A DNA stretch of 30,002 nucleotides from positions 1 through 30,002 of the IMG/VR virus record IMGVR_UViG_3300042292_000506, one strand, 5' to 3'. Position 1 is the stretch's first letter. The number at the start of each line of letters is the position of its first letter. The DNA is from a virus. The notes beneath the pieces are model-generated. The model saw only the letters and a program-made list of their open reading frames with translations, made no database searches and was not told where the DNA came from. Shown here piece by piece: positions 12,985 to 22,181 of the stretch. Position numbers and translations under genes: made by a program.

Positions 12985-15900
12985 ATGGCTACCGCAGCAC
13001 AATTACAATCTAAAATAACATCAGCTCAACAAACTCTTGCATCTAATCAGCAAGAGTTAGCTAGCCTACGTCAACGGTATGATCAAAAAATAATAAATGC
13101 AAATAGTCCCGGCAATCGTAGTTTGAGGGAGAATTTGTTACAAGACGCTGCAGATCTGCAGGTAGATATAGATAACGCTGTTGATATTATTAGACGACAA
13201 GAATTAGCAATAGCAGATTTAAATGCTCAATTACAAGAAGCGCCGGCTATAACATCAGACACCGCTGCAAATAAAATTGCTAACGATCCTCCTGTTGCTA
13301 ACCCTCCGGTGGCATTACAAGACACTGCAGCTCCGCCAGCACCGCCTACTGAAAATAATACATTGTCACCAGGTGAGGAAAAAAATCTAAGTGTAAGCAC
13401 GGCCGGCGCCGGAGCGGCAATAAACAACTACGATATTGGTCCTAGTTTTTCAACAAAATCAGAGGCTACTAGCGGCGAACCAACAAAAGCAACTACAGCA
13501 AATACTAAAAAGAAAAAAGATCCGATACCTAATCCGTTACTGGCCTACCCGTCTTATACCTACGGAATAAGTTTAGCATTACTAACAGTTAAAGAATATA
13601 ATGATATTGTTAGCGATGTTAAAAATTACCAATCAAATCGTGTTATTATAGCTAGTGCAGGCAGATATAACATCGACGAAGGTGCATCAATGTTTAAACG
13701 TGCACCATTCTTTGCTGAAGATTTTTACTTTGACAACTTAAACATGACCACGGTAATTGGTCTTAATGATCGTTCACGTTCGACTAATGCAATCAATTTT
13801 ACATTTACTATCATTGAACCATATGGAGTTACACTATTAAATCGAATTCTTGACCTTAGTGCTGATATCGAATCATTAAATTACATAGCACAGCCTTATC
13901 TGTTACAAATTGATTTCTTTGGCATGAACGACGCTGGTGAGATTGTTGGAATCATCCCCGATCAAACAAAACGTATACCTATTCGTATTTTAAAAATGGA
14001 TATAAAAGCATCTGCAAAAGGCGCAGAATATCAAATGGAAGCGTGTCCGTATAGTCATTCCGCCTATGATCTATCAACAATCACTACACCAGCAAACTTT
14101 GAAATAACTGCAGGCACACTTGAAAGTTTTTTACAAAGCACTGTTGAGGAAACGGCTTTTGCTGACGCAAAAAAACAACGAGAAGGACTAATTGGCAAAA
14201 ACGGTCAATTTCAACAGGATGATAACGGACTTCTGACAGTTAGAGGCGGCACAAACCAAGTCGTTCCGCTAACTGCTATAGGAAATGCAAGTGCAGAATC
14301 TACTAATTCTATTAGAGGCAAAGATGCATTCTATAAAGTAAAATCATATGGTGGTGCCATTACTGCATATTATGCAGACTTAGCCGCTAGAGAAAGAACA
14401 ACAATTGCAGACAAATATTATTTTAAAGTTCACCCAGATATCATTAAGGATGGCGCCACTCAATTTAATCTTAATATTGAAACATTAAGTACAGCACAAA
14501 CTCCGATGGCCAGCGAAGAAAACGGAATGTCTATTAGGGGCACTCCTGGAAGTTTAGATCATGGCCTTCGGGTATTTGCAATTAATACAGGTACAAGTAT
14601 AGATCAAGTTATTGCCTTTGCAATGCGTCACACCAAGTACTTACAAGGACAAGTGCAACCAGTTTCAAAATTTAAAGACGACACGGAATATAAAAAATAT
14701 CTTGAATCACAGGCCAACGAGCCGCTAAAATGGTATAAGGTTGTACCAACTATAAAGTTAGGTGAATATAATACAACACAAGAAACATGGGCTCGTGAAA
14801 TAACCTATCATATACTTCCGTATACAGTATACAATACAAAAACACGTGAAGGACCACAAGGAACGTGGACTGAACCGTGTAAAATACATAATTATTGGTA
14901 CACTGGAAAAAACAATGATGTACTTGATTTTAATGTTGAATTTAACGCACTGTACTATACTGCCGTCACAGCATATAGAGAAAACTTATCTAAGACACAG
15001 AATCTATTAATAGATGAAACTACTAATGCAAAAATTACGCCGGAGTCGAGAGAAGCCAATGCAGTAATGCCTCAGGGCAAGAAAAAAGTTGTAGAAAACT
15101 CACAGCAACACTCGTCTAGCGGTGCTGTAACAGTAGAAGCAATTGCACTAGCTGATATTGAAGCATCGTTGTATACAACAGCCGGTGGCGATATGCTTCA
15201 GGCAAAATTAAAAATAATTGGCGACCCACAGTATATTAAACAAGATGATGTTTTTTATCCACCAGAAATGACTGTATTGTCGGACCAGGTTGATGGAACA
15301 GGAATAGAACCTCGATTAATTGCCAATGGTAGTCTACGTATGGACCAAGGTGAAATCTATGTACAGATAACAGTTAAAAGTCCAAGCGATATAGATGAAG
15401 CAACCGGGTTGATGAAGTTTGATTCTAAATATTCAACGAGTTTATTTTCAGGAATGTATCGCATATTAACTGTTGAAAGCACATTCACCGGCGGAAAATT
15501 TGAACAAACATTGGATGTGGTACGCTTACCTCGACAAACATCACTTGAACCAAAATATCCCTCAAAAACTGCTAATAAAGAACGTGAAGTTGAAGCAGTA
15601 ACTCCATTACCAACCGATGTAGCCGCGGCTAATGTTGCATCTACTGCAACAACAACCGGTGATGATAAAGCTCCAGATAGTGCACCAGTCGAAGATACCG
15701 CACCACCAGTGCAAACTGCTGAAGAAAAAGCATTGGCTAAAGTAGATGCAACTGCACCAGAGACTGCAATAACTACACAAACAGAACCAGTAGCAATACC
15801 GAGCCCCGTTCCACCAAGTGCAGAAAAATTAGCATTAAAAGCTACATCAGATCAAGCCAGAGCCGCAAGAGATCAAGCACAATCTGCAGCAAATACTGCG

Positions 15901-16158
15901 TTAGATGCAGTTGCGCAAATTGAATCTAGAATTGAGACTATACGTGCTAACCTTGATAGATACCCCGACAGAGTAGCACGAGGAGTATTAACACAAGCCG
16001 AGGCTGCCTCGTTAATTGATAATAATCAACAAAACTTGGCTCTAGCACAGAATCAGTTAGCAACTGCACAAGCTAAGTATGCACCCTTGGATGCAGCCAA
16101 TAAAGCCGCACAAACTGCATACGTTAACGCATTAGATGCATATACAAGAGCGGCTTAA
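12985..16158 (+). CDS. Large baseplate hub protein (gp27-like role)
   Basis: The 1,057-residue protein sits directly before gp5. Residues 1-100 are Gln/Ala-rich coiled coil (SKITSAQQTLASNQQELASL); residues 100-180 are Pro/Ala/Thr-rich linker. The core begins about 183 (NPLLAYPSYTYGISLALLTV) and includes FFAEDFYFDNLNMTTVIGLN, INFTFTIIEPYGVTLLNRIL and IAQPYLLQIDFFGMNDAGEI. It continues to about 860 with LFSGMYRILTVESTFTGGKF. Similar long proteins occupy this place in marine T4-like phages and are annotated as hub or virion structural proteins. The last 190 residues return to Pro/Thr linker and coiled coil. By position it probably replaces T4 gp27 (391 residues), holding the gp5 spike; that is inference. 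There is no good ribosome-binding site, so coupling to gp53 is likely. Confidence 0.65.
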   Translation: MATAAQLQSKITSAQQTLASNQQELASLRQRYDQKIINANSPGNRSLRENLLQDAADLQVDIDNAVDIIRRQELAIADLNAQLQEAPAITSDTAANKIANDPPVANPPVALQDTAAPPAPPTENNTLSPGEEKNLSVSTAGAGAAINNYDIGPSFSTKSEATSGEPTKATTANTKKKKDPIPNPLLAYPSYTYGISLALLTVKEYNDIVSDVKNYQSNRVIIASAGRYNIDEGASMFKRAPFFAEDFYFDNLNMTTVIGLNDRSRSTNAINFTFTIIEPYGVTLLNRILDLSADIESLNYIAQPYLLQIDFFGMNDAGEIVGIIPDQTKRIPIRILKMDIKASAKGAEYQMEACPYSHSAYDLSTITTPANFEITAGTLESFLQSTVEETAFADAKKQREGLIGKNGQFQQDDNGLLTVRGGTNQVVPLTAIGNASAESTNSIRGKDAFYKVKSYGGAITAYYADLAARERTTIADKYYFKVHPDIIKDGATQFNLNIETLSTAQTPMASEENGMSIRGTPGSLDHGLRVFAINTGTSIDQVIAFAMRHTKYLQGQVQPVSKFKDDTEYKKYLESQANEPLKWYKVVPTIKLGEYNTTQETWAREITYHILPYTVYNTKTREGPQGTWTEPCKIHNYWYTGKNNDVLDFNVEFNALYYTAVTAYRENLSKTQNLLIDETTNAKITPESREANAVMPQGKKKVVENSQQHSSSGAVTVEAIALADIEASLYTTAGGDMLQAKLKIIGDPQYIKQDDVFYPPEMTVLSDQVDGTGIEPRLIANGSLRMDQGEIYVQITVKSPSDIDEATGLMKFDSKYSTSLFSGMYRILTVESTFTGGKFEQTLDVVRLPRQTSLEPKYPSKTANKEREVEAVTPLPTDVAAANVASTATTTGDDKAPDSAPVEDTAPPVQTAEEKALAKVDATAPETAITTQTEPVAIPSPVPPSAEKLALKATSDQARAARDQAQSAANTALDAVAQIESRIETIRANLDRYPDRVARGVLTQAEAASLIDNNQQNLALAQNQLATAQAKYAPLDAANKAAQTAYVNALDAYTRAA

Positions 16159-16180
16159 TCAAAAATAAGGAAAGTAATAA

Positions 16181-18319
16181 ATGGCAATAGATCACAGAGT
16201 TGGTAGTAAGGTAGTTAAACATCTACGCAGAGAAGACGCTGCCGCCACTAGAGTTGACCCACATCCATACATTGGTATTGTTAAAAACAATTTAGACCCA
16301 ACTCGCGCAGGTAGACTACAAGTATGGATTCCGGATTTAGGTGGCGACCCTGACGAATCATCAAATTGGCGCACAGTTAGCTATGCTAGTCCGTTTATGG
16401 GTACAACTGATATCGCATCAAAATATGCAAACAAACCCAATAGTGATAATAAATTTGTAAATGTTCCACATACCTACGGTATGTGGATGGTGCCACCTGA
16501 TATTGGTGTAGAAGTAATTGTAATATTCATTGCTGGCGACCCGTTACGTGGATATTTTATTGCCTGTGTTAACTCAAAGGTTAGCAGACACATGATGCCA
16601 GGCTTGGCCAGCAGTAATAAGATCGATACATCGGGGGCATCAGCTGATACTAAAAAATCATATCAAAATGGAATTACTGCCCCTGTAGTTGAATATAACG
16701 AAAATGATCTTACAGCTAGATCAAATCCAAACTTTATTGATAATCCTAAACCAATACACGAACAACAATATAGTATATTGAAAACACAAGGGTTAGATAG
16801 AGACACTGCTCGTGGTACAATTACTAGTAGTAGCCAACGTGAAAGTCCGAGTAACGTTTTTGGTATTAGCACACCCGGTCGCCCATATGCAGATGATCCT
16901 GCTAACAATCGCGAAGCATATCTTGCCAAACAAAAAGCTGGCACGTTGACTGAAGACGATTATCGCTTTTCAACTCGTGTCGGCGGCCACACGTTTGTCA
17001 TGGATGACGGAGCCGTAACAGGTGAAAATCAATTAGTAAGATTGCGCACTGCTGGTGGTCATCAGATAATGATGAATGATACTGCGACTGACAATACTTT
17101 GTACATCTCGCATAGTGATGGTACAAGCTGGGTTGAATTAACTAAAGACGGTGCGGTCAATATCTATACAAATAATGGGTTTAATGTAAGAAGTGAAGGG
17201 TCTATTAATTTACATTCAGACAATAATATAAACCTTAATGCCGCTAATAAAATAAACATGAAATCAGGCAGTAAATTTCAAATTGACTGCGGTAGTTTTA
17301 ACATGTTGTCTACTGGGGTAGTTACTGTTGGCGCAGCTGGTACTATAGGATTACAAAGTGATTCGCCCGTTAACATCGACGCCGCAAGTATATCAATGAA
17401 AGCAGCCGGAGATATTGCTCACACCGGTGAATTGATTAAACAGAATAGTGGCGGCGCACAATCAGTTAATAAGCCAAAAGAAATACAAATCAATAATTTA
17501 TCAGACGTTGTACTTAATTCAACAGTTGGCTTATATACCAGTACCGGTAGTTTATCTTCGATAGTCACGGTCGCTCCTACGCACGAACCATATAGACGAA
17601 GTGCGCCATTGCCGTTTGCAGCGGCAGAATCAATTGGACAACAACCTGCTGAAACATATACAGGTAAGACTGATGCAACTAAAACAGCCGCCGGCACAGG
17701 AGTTAAAAATCCAGCCACTGAAGTTGATCTACGAAATCAACCTACCACTGACTGTTCAATTGGCGGGCTAACTTCTGCACAAATGACAGCGTACTATGCA
17801 GTTATAGGTAAAAGCGAAAGCGGATCTCCCGGACGAGGTGGACAAGCAAACGGTGAAAGCGGATATCGATGTATCAATAGTATCGGATTCGTAGGGAAAT
17901 ATCAATTTGGATATCCTGCATTACAGGATGCCAAACATGTTAAAATGTCCTGCGGTAGTAATGCACAGTTACGCAACCCAAATAACTGGATTGGCAAAGA
18001 CGGCATTGATAGCTTAGAAAAATTCCTAAACAGTCCAGCCATACAAGAAGCTGAGATGTGTGCTTATACCAAACGCAACTACAAAACATTATGTAATATT
18101 GGTACTGTGACTAAAGATACTCCTCTCGAAGATGTAGCGGGATTATTGGCAGTTAGTCACTTACTAGGCGCTGGCGGCGCCAAACAATGGCGTGGCGGTA
18201 GTGGCAAAACAGATGCTTTTGGTACTACCGGCGATAATTATTTTGCCAAAGGCAAATATGCCGTTGCAGTACTAGGACCAAAAATGGCCACATTAGATCA
18301 ACCAATTAAATCCACATAA
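16181..18319 (+). CDS. 5: gp5-like baseplate spike with C-terminal lytic domain
   Basis: The 712-residue protein (T4 gp5 is 575) has an N-terminal OB-fold: HPYIGIVKNNLDPTRAGRLQ, VWIPDLGGD, typical of gp5/VgrG. Residues 265-420 show short beta repeats (GGHTFVMDDG, GAVNIYTNNGFNVRSEGSIN, INLNAANKINMKSGSKFQID) that form the trimeric needle. From about 520 a separate domain follows: IGKSESGS with candidate catalytic E546, then INSIGFVGKYQFGYPALQDA, DGIDSLEKFLNSPAIQEAEM and LLAVSHLLGAGGAKQW. These resemble a transglycosylase/muramidase-type domain of phage structural lysins. In T4 the lysozyme domain lies between OB-fold and needle; here it is at the C-terminus. Ribosome-binding site AAGGAAAG lies upstream of the ATG. 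The spike would pierce the outer membrane and open peptidoglycan. Confidence 0.85.
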   Translation: MAIDHRVGSKVVKHLRREDAAATRVDPHPYIGIVKNNLDPTRAGRLQVWIPDLGGDPDESSNWRTVSYASPFMGTTDIASKYANKPNSDNKFVNVPHTYGMWMVPPDIGVEVIVIFIAGDPLRGYFIACVNSKVSRHMMPGLASSNKIDTSGASADTKKSYQNGITAPVVEYNENDLTARSNPNFIDNPKPIHEQQYSILKTQGLDRDTARGTITSSSQRESPSNVFGISTPGRPYADDPANNREAYLAKQKAGTLTEDDYRFSTRVGGHTFVMDDGAVTGENQLVRLRTAGGHQIMMNDTATDNTLYISHSDGTSWVELTKDGAVNIYTNNGFNVRSEGSINLHSDNNINLNAANKINMKSGSKFQIDCGSFNMLSTGVVTVGAAGTIGLQSDSPVNIDAASISMKAAGDIAHTGELIKQNSGGAQSVNKPKEIQINNLSDVVLNSTVGLYTSTGSLSSIVTVAPTHEPYRRSAPLPFAAAESIGQQPAETYTGKTDATKTAAGTGVKNPATEVDLRNQPTTDCSIGGLTSAQMTAYYAVIGKSESGSPGRGGQANGESGYRCINSIGFVGKYQFGYPALQDAKHVKMSCGSNAQLRNPNNWIGKDGIDSLEKFLNSPAIQEAEMCAYTKRNYKTLCNIGTVTKDTPLEDVAGLLAVSHLLGAGGAKQWRGGSGKTDAFGTTGDNYFAKGKYAVAVLGPKMATLDQPIKST

Positions 18320-18325
18320 CCCTAG

Positions 18326-18333
18326 GATAAATA
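18326..18333 (+). promoter_or_regulatory. Late-promoter-like GATAAATA before gp25
   Basis: Seven of eight positions match the late consensus, but it ends only 5 bases before the gp25 ATG. It overlaps AGGA (18324-18327), which is probably the ribosome-binding site. A transcript would start at about the ATG, so promoter use is doubtful. Confidence 0.25.
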
Positions 18334-18338
18334 TTATT

Positions 18339-18716
18339 ATGGCTATTTTATATAAAGGTTTCTCAACAGTAGGACGAAATAAAAAGTTTCGTCTAACTGA
18401 CTTTGAGTTAATTAAGCAAGATTTAACAAATCACTTTCAAATCCGCAAAGGTGAGAAACTGATGAATCCTAATTTTGGCACTATTATATGGAACGTTTTA
18501 TATGATCCATTCACTCCTGAACTTAAGAGTGCAATTATAGCTGATATTAAAGCAATTGCCGCCTATGACCCACGTGTTTCTATCGACAATGTTATCGTTA
18601 CTGAGTATGAAACTGGTATCCAAATTGAACTTGAACTACGCTATCTACAGACAAATCAAACAAATTTAATGAATCTTAGATTCAACAATCAAAACAGAAC
18701 ACTCACAACATATTAA
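18339..18716 (+). CDS. 25: gp25 baseplate wedge protein
   Basis: The 125-residue protein (T4 gp25 is 132) belongs to the GPW/gp25 family, the most conserved contractile-tail wedge protein. Characteristic segments are FRLTDFELIKQDLTNHFQIR, KGEKLMNPNFGTIIWNVLYD and PFTPELKSAIIADIKAIAAY DPRV. It forms the inner wedge core with gp6 and starts sheath assembly. It lies 19 bases after gp5 and 51 bases before gp6, the standard gp25-gp6 order. AGGA lies 11 bases before the ATG. Confidence 0.93.
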   Translation: MAILYKGFSTVGRNKKFRLTDFELIKQDLTNHFQIRKGEKLMNPNFGTIIWNVLYDPFTPELKSAIIADIKAIAAYDPRVSIDNVIVTEYETGIQIELELRYLQTNQTNLMNLRFNNQNRTLTTY

Positions 18717-18739
18717 TAAACTACGTACTTTTTTCCTTA

Positions 18740-18757
18740 AATAAATACATTATAACA
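18740..18757 (+). promoter_or_regulatory. Late promoter module AATAAATACATTATAACA before gp6
   Basis: It differs from the 18-base module at 11416 by one base. AATAAATA ends 20 bases before the ATG at 18768; GGGA serves as ribosome-binding site. The repetition makes a real promoter more likely than the single octamer would. Confidence 0.6.
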
Positions 18758-18767
18758 GGGAATTAGT

Positions 18768-21700
18768 ATGGCTATTACCACAAGACAATCAGGTTTATTA
18801 GTTGCGGAAGACTGGACACGAGTCTATCAAACCTTCCGCAATGCGGACTTTCAAAGCTATGACTACGAAACACTTCGTAAGTCAATGATTGATTATTTAC
18901 GCTTATATTACCCAGAGGACTTTAACGACTTTATTGAATCAAGTGAGTTTATTGCACTGATTGATTTAATTGCGTTCCTAGGTCAAAGTCTAGCTTTCCG
19001 TGGCGATTTAAACGCACGTGAAAACTTTATGGATACTGCACAACGTCGTGACAGTGTGCTTAAATTAGCCAAACTAATTTCATACAATCCTAAACGTAAT
19101 ATCCCTGCCAGTGGATTCTTAAAAGTTGACAGTGTAAGTACAACTGAAACTGTATACGACAGTAACGGTATTAATTTGTCCGGTTTAGTAATCTCATGGT
19201 CCGATTCAGCAAACGACAATTGGTATGAGCAGTTCACCGCAGTGATCAATGCAGGTTTATTATCGACTCAATCTGTTGGTAAACCTAGTAACTCACAATT
19301 AATTAATGGTATAACCAACGACGAATATCAAATAAATTTAGTACCGAGTATTATTGCAACATATAGTTTTACAACTAAAATTGAAGGCACAACAACTAAA
19401 TTTGAAATGACTAGTCCGACAAGTGCAGGTAGAACTTTTGTATACGAAGCTGCACCTCGTCAAAATCAACCATTTAATCTACTTTATCGTAATGATAATT
19501 TAGGTAATACCAGCAATAATACAGGGTTCTTTACCTATTTTAAACAAGGTGAATTAAAATCACTTGATTTTACATTCCAAGAAAGCACACCAAATCGTGT
19601 GTATAGTGTTAACGTAGATAATATTAATAATACTGACATATGGTTATACAGTTTAGATGCGCAGGGCCTACCAAATGCAGTATGGACACAGGTTGCGACA
19701 GTAAACAATACCAACGTTATCTATAATAAAAGCACTAATAAATCTGTATTTCAAGTCAACACCAGAGCCAGTGATCAAATTGATCTAGTGTTTGGTGATG
19801 GGTCTTTTGCTAATATACCTCAGGGTAATTATAGACTATATTATCGTGTAAGTAACGGTGCTGATTATAAAATTACTCCTGATGAGATGCAAGGTATAGT
19901 TGTACCGATTAATTACATCAGCCGAAGTGGTCGTATTGAAACACTTACTGTTCGTGCAAGTTTGCGCTACACAGTAGCCAACGCTAGTTCACGTGAAACA
20001 CTCGACGAAATACGTCAAAAAGCACCACAACAATATTACACACAAGATCGTATGGTAACAGGCGAAGATTACAACATCTTACCTTATACCTTGTTCAGTA
20101 ATATACTTAAAGTTAAAGCAGTTAACCGTACTAGTTCTGGTATTAGTCGCTACTTAGATGTTATTGATACAACTGGAAAATATTCAAGTACTAACATCTT
20201 TGCAGATGATGGTGTACTATATCGTGATCCATTTGTCAACACCTTCTCTTTTGACTATAACACAAGAAATGATATTTACAAAGCAATCTACAATAAAGTA
20301 AAACCAGTGGCGTCAGCACAGGAAACAATACAATTTTTCTACAGCAAGTACTCGACTATCACTATTACTAACGCATACTGGAATTATTCAACAACTGTGG
20401 CCAATGGGTCCACTGGATATTTCATCGATTCAAATGATACTATACTTCAAGTTGGCGACATAGTATCTACAAATAACAAATTTATTAAACAAAGTTCTAT
20501 AATTAAATTCTCTGCAGGCGCCGGTAACTATTTTGATGCACGTAATACTATTCAACCCGGTATACCCAGCAAGGCAGGCGACAAATATTTCATCTACGCA
20601 AGTGTTCAACAGGTTATTGGTGATGGAACCAATGGTGGCGCAGGCAATTTAGCCAACGGATCTGGTCCGATTATATTAGGTGAGCAAGTACCCGACGGTG
20701 CATTGGCTATTGCAGTTTACGCAGTATTTGACACTGACTTTTCAACAGCATTGGTAGATTCTATTGTAGAGTATGTGCAAGCATACGAAGATTTCGGGCT
20801 ACGATATGATATTGATACTACATCATGGAAATTGATATTACCAGGAGATTTAGATACAGGTGAATTTAATTTAGGCTATGCAGGTAATACCAGCAGTACA
20901 GGATTAGATGCCAGCTGGCTGATACGTTTTAAAACAGTGGGTCAAACCTACACAGTATTATATCGCGGATTAAATTATGTATTTGAAAGTGTAAGAGAAA
21001 CTAACTTCTACTTTGACAATACAGTTAAAGTATTTGATCCAAAAACTGGACTTACAGTACACGATAATATTAAAATATTAAAAGTTAATAGTAATCCAGA
21101 TGATGCAACTCCGTTGGCCTTGGATTATACATGGTACATTTACAAAAATATTATCGAAGTTGATGGCTACGAAAATCCTAGTAAAATTTTAGTTACATTT
21201 TCAGACATAGATAATAATGGTATTTTAGATAATCCAGAATTATTTGAATTAATTGTTAATCCCGATATCGATACTAATAGCAAATATGTATTTTTCCAAT
21301 CAACATACGGATATGATAATTTTGTTACACAAACTTTAGTAAGTAATGACCTAGTAGAATCAACTTATACAACTTTGGTCGCAGCACAAGCCGATGCCAC
21401 TTTGTATACGTCTGGCAAATTATTTTATATTGCGCCAGAAAATAAATTCTACCAACTAACTGTTACTGGTTCAGCATACGTATTAAACGAAGTATTTGAT
21501 TATACTGCTAAAGTGGGACGTCAAAATTTGTACTTCCAATATAGACATAATAGTCCTAACTATCGTCGTATTGATCCAAGTCCAAATAATATTATTGATT
21601 TGTATCTATTAACAAAACAGTATTCAACTGATTATACGGCATGGATACAAGATAGCACCGGCACTGATGCTGAGCCAACTGCACCAACAGTTGATGCACT

Positions 21701-22151
21701 GAGTACAGAATTTAGTAGTTTAGAAAATTACAAAAATTTAACAGACACTATCATTTATAATCCTGCTAAATTTAAACCAATATTTGGTGCCAAGGCGCCA
21801 GCTGCATTACAAGCAACATTTAAAGTTGTAAAAAATGCAAGTATTATTGTCAGTGATAACGATGTTAAAACTAAAGTCATTGATGCAATTAACACTTATT
21901 TTGATGTTGCAAACTGGGACTTTGGTGAAACATTTTACTTCAGTGAATTAAGTGCCTATCTGCATAGTGTGCTCGCACCAAACATTGCAAGTATAACAAT
22001 TGTTCCGTCAAGCGAATCGAGTACATTCGGTAGCCTGTTACAAATCAATGCAAACTATAACGAAATTATTGTAAGTGCGGCCACCGTGGACAATGTACAG
22101 ATTATTAGTGCAATTACCGCGGCGCAAATCAACCAAACTGTATTGGCTTAA
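18768..22151 (+). CDS. 6: gp6 baseplate wedge protein (long form)
   Basis: The 1,127-residue protein is a gp6/baseplate-J-type wedge protein, far longer than T4 gp6 (660). The N-terminus is typical: DWTRVYQTFRNADFQSYDYE, LRKSMIDYLRLYYPEDFNDF, FLGQSLAFRGDLNARENFMD, TAQRRDSVLKLAKLISYNPK. J-like features follow at about 330-450: FGDGSFANIPQGNYRLYYRV and AVNRTSSGISRYLDVI. Extra beta-rich sequence fills about 480-930. The C-terminal segment (about 960-1110) returns to a gp6-like end with IIYNPAKFKPIFGAKAPAAL and DVKTKVIDAINTYFDVANWD. gp6 dimers form the ring that triggers baseplate conformational change. The gene has its own late promoter module. Confidence 0.9.
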   Translation: MAITTRQSGLLVAEDWTRVYQTFRNADFQSYDYETLRKSMIDYLRLYYPEDFNDFIESSEFIALIDLIAFLGQSLAFRGDLNARENFMDTAQRRDSVLKLAKLISYNPKRNIPASGFLKVDSVSTTETVYDSNGINLSGLVISWSDSANDNWYEQFTAVINAGLLSTQSVGKPSNSQLINGITNDEYQINLVPSIIATYSFTTKIEGTTTKFEMTSPTSAGRTFVYEAAPRQNQPFNLLYRNDNLGNTSNNTGFFTYFKQGELKSLDFTFQESTPNRVYSVNVDNINNTDIWLYSLDAQGLPNAVWTQVATVNNTNVIYNKSTNKSVFQVNTRASDQIDLVFGDGSFANIPQGNYRLYYRVSNGADYKITPDEMQGIVVPINYISRSGRIETLTVRASLRYTVANASSRETLDEIRQKAPQQYYTQDRMVTGEDYNILPYTLFSNILKVKAVNRTSSGISRYLDVIDTTGKYSSTNIFADDGVLYRDPFVNTFSFDYNTRNDIYKAIYNKVKPVASAQETIQFFYSKYSTITITNAYWNYSTTVANGSTGYFIDSNDTILQVGDIVSTNNKFIKQSSIIKFSAGAGNYFDARNTIQPGIPSKAGDKYFIYASVQQVIGDGTNGGAGNLANGSGPIILGEQVPDGALAIAVYAVFDTDFSTALVDSIVEYVQAYEDFGLRYDIDTTSWKLILPGDLDTGEFNLGYAGNTSSTGLDASWLIRFKTVGQTYTVLYRGLNYVFESVRETNFYFDNTVKVFDPKTGLTVHDNIKILKVNSNPDDATPLALDYTWYIYKNIIEVDGYENPSKILVTFSDIDNNGILDNPELFELIVNPDIDTNSKYVFFQSTYGYDNFVTQTLVSNDLVESTYTTLVAAQADATLYTSGKLFYIAPENKFYQLTVTGSAYVLNEVFDYTAKVGRQNLYFQYRHNSPNYRRIDPSPNNIIDLYLLTKQYSTDYTAWIQDSTGTDAEPTAPTVDALSTEFSSLENYKNLTDTIIYNPAKFKPIFGAKAPAALQATFKVVKNASIIVSDNDVKTKVIDAINTYFDVANWDFGETFYFSELSAYLHSVLAPNIASITIVPSSESSTFGSLLQINANYNEIIVSAATVDNVQIISAITAAQINQTVLA

Positions 22152-22164
22152 ATACTATATAACA
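22148..22164 (+). promoter_or_regulatory. Late-promoter-like TTAAATACTATATAACA before the giant structural gene
   Basis: It shares TAAATAC and TATAACA with the modules at 11416 and 18740, with one base less between them. It overlaps the gp6 stop and ends 17 bases before the ATG at 22182. There is no strong ribosome-binding site (GAG only). Confidence 0.4.
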
Positions 22165-22181
22165 CTTGAGATTATAACGAC

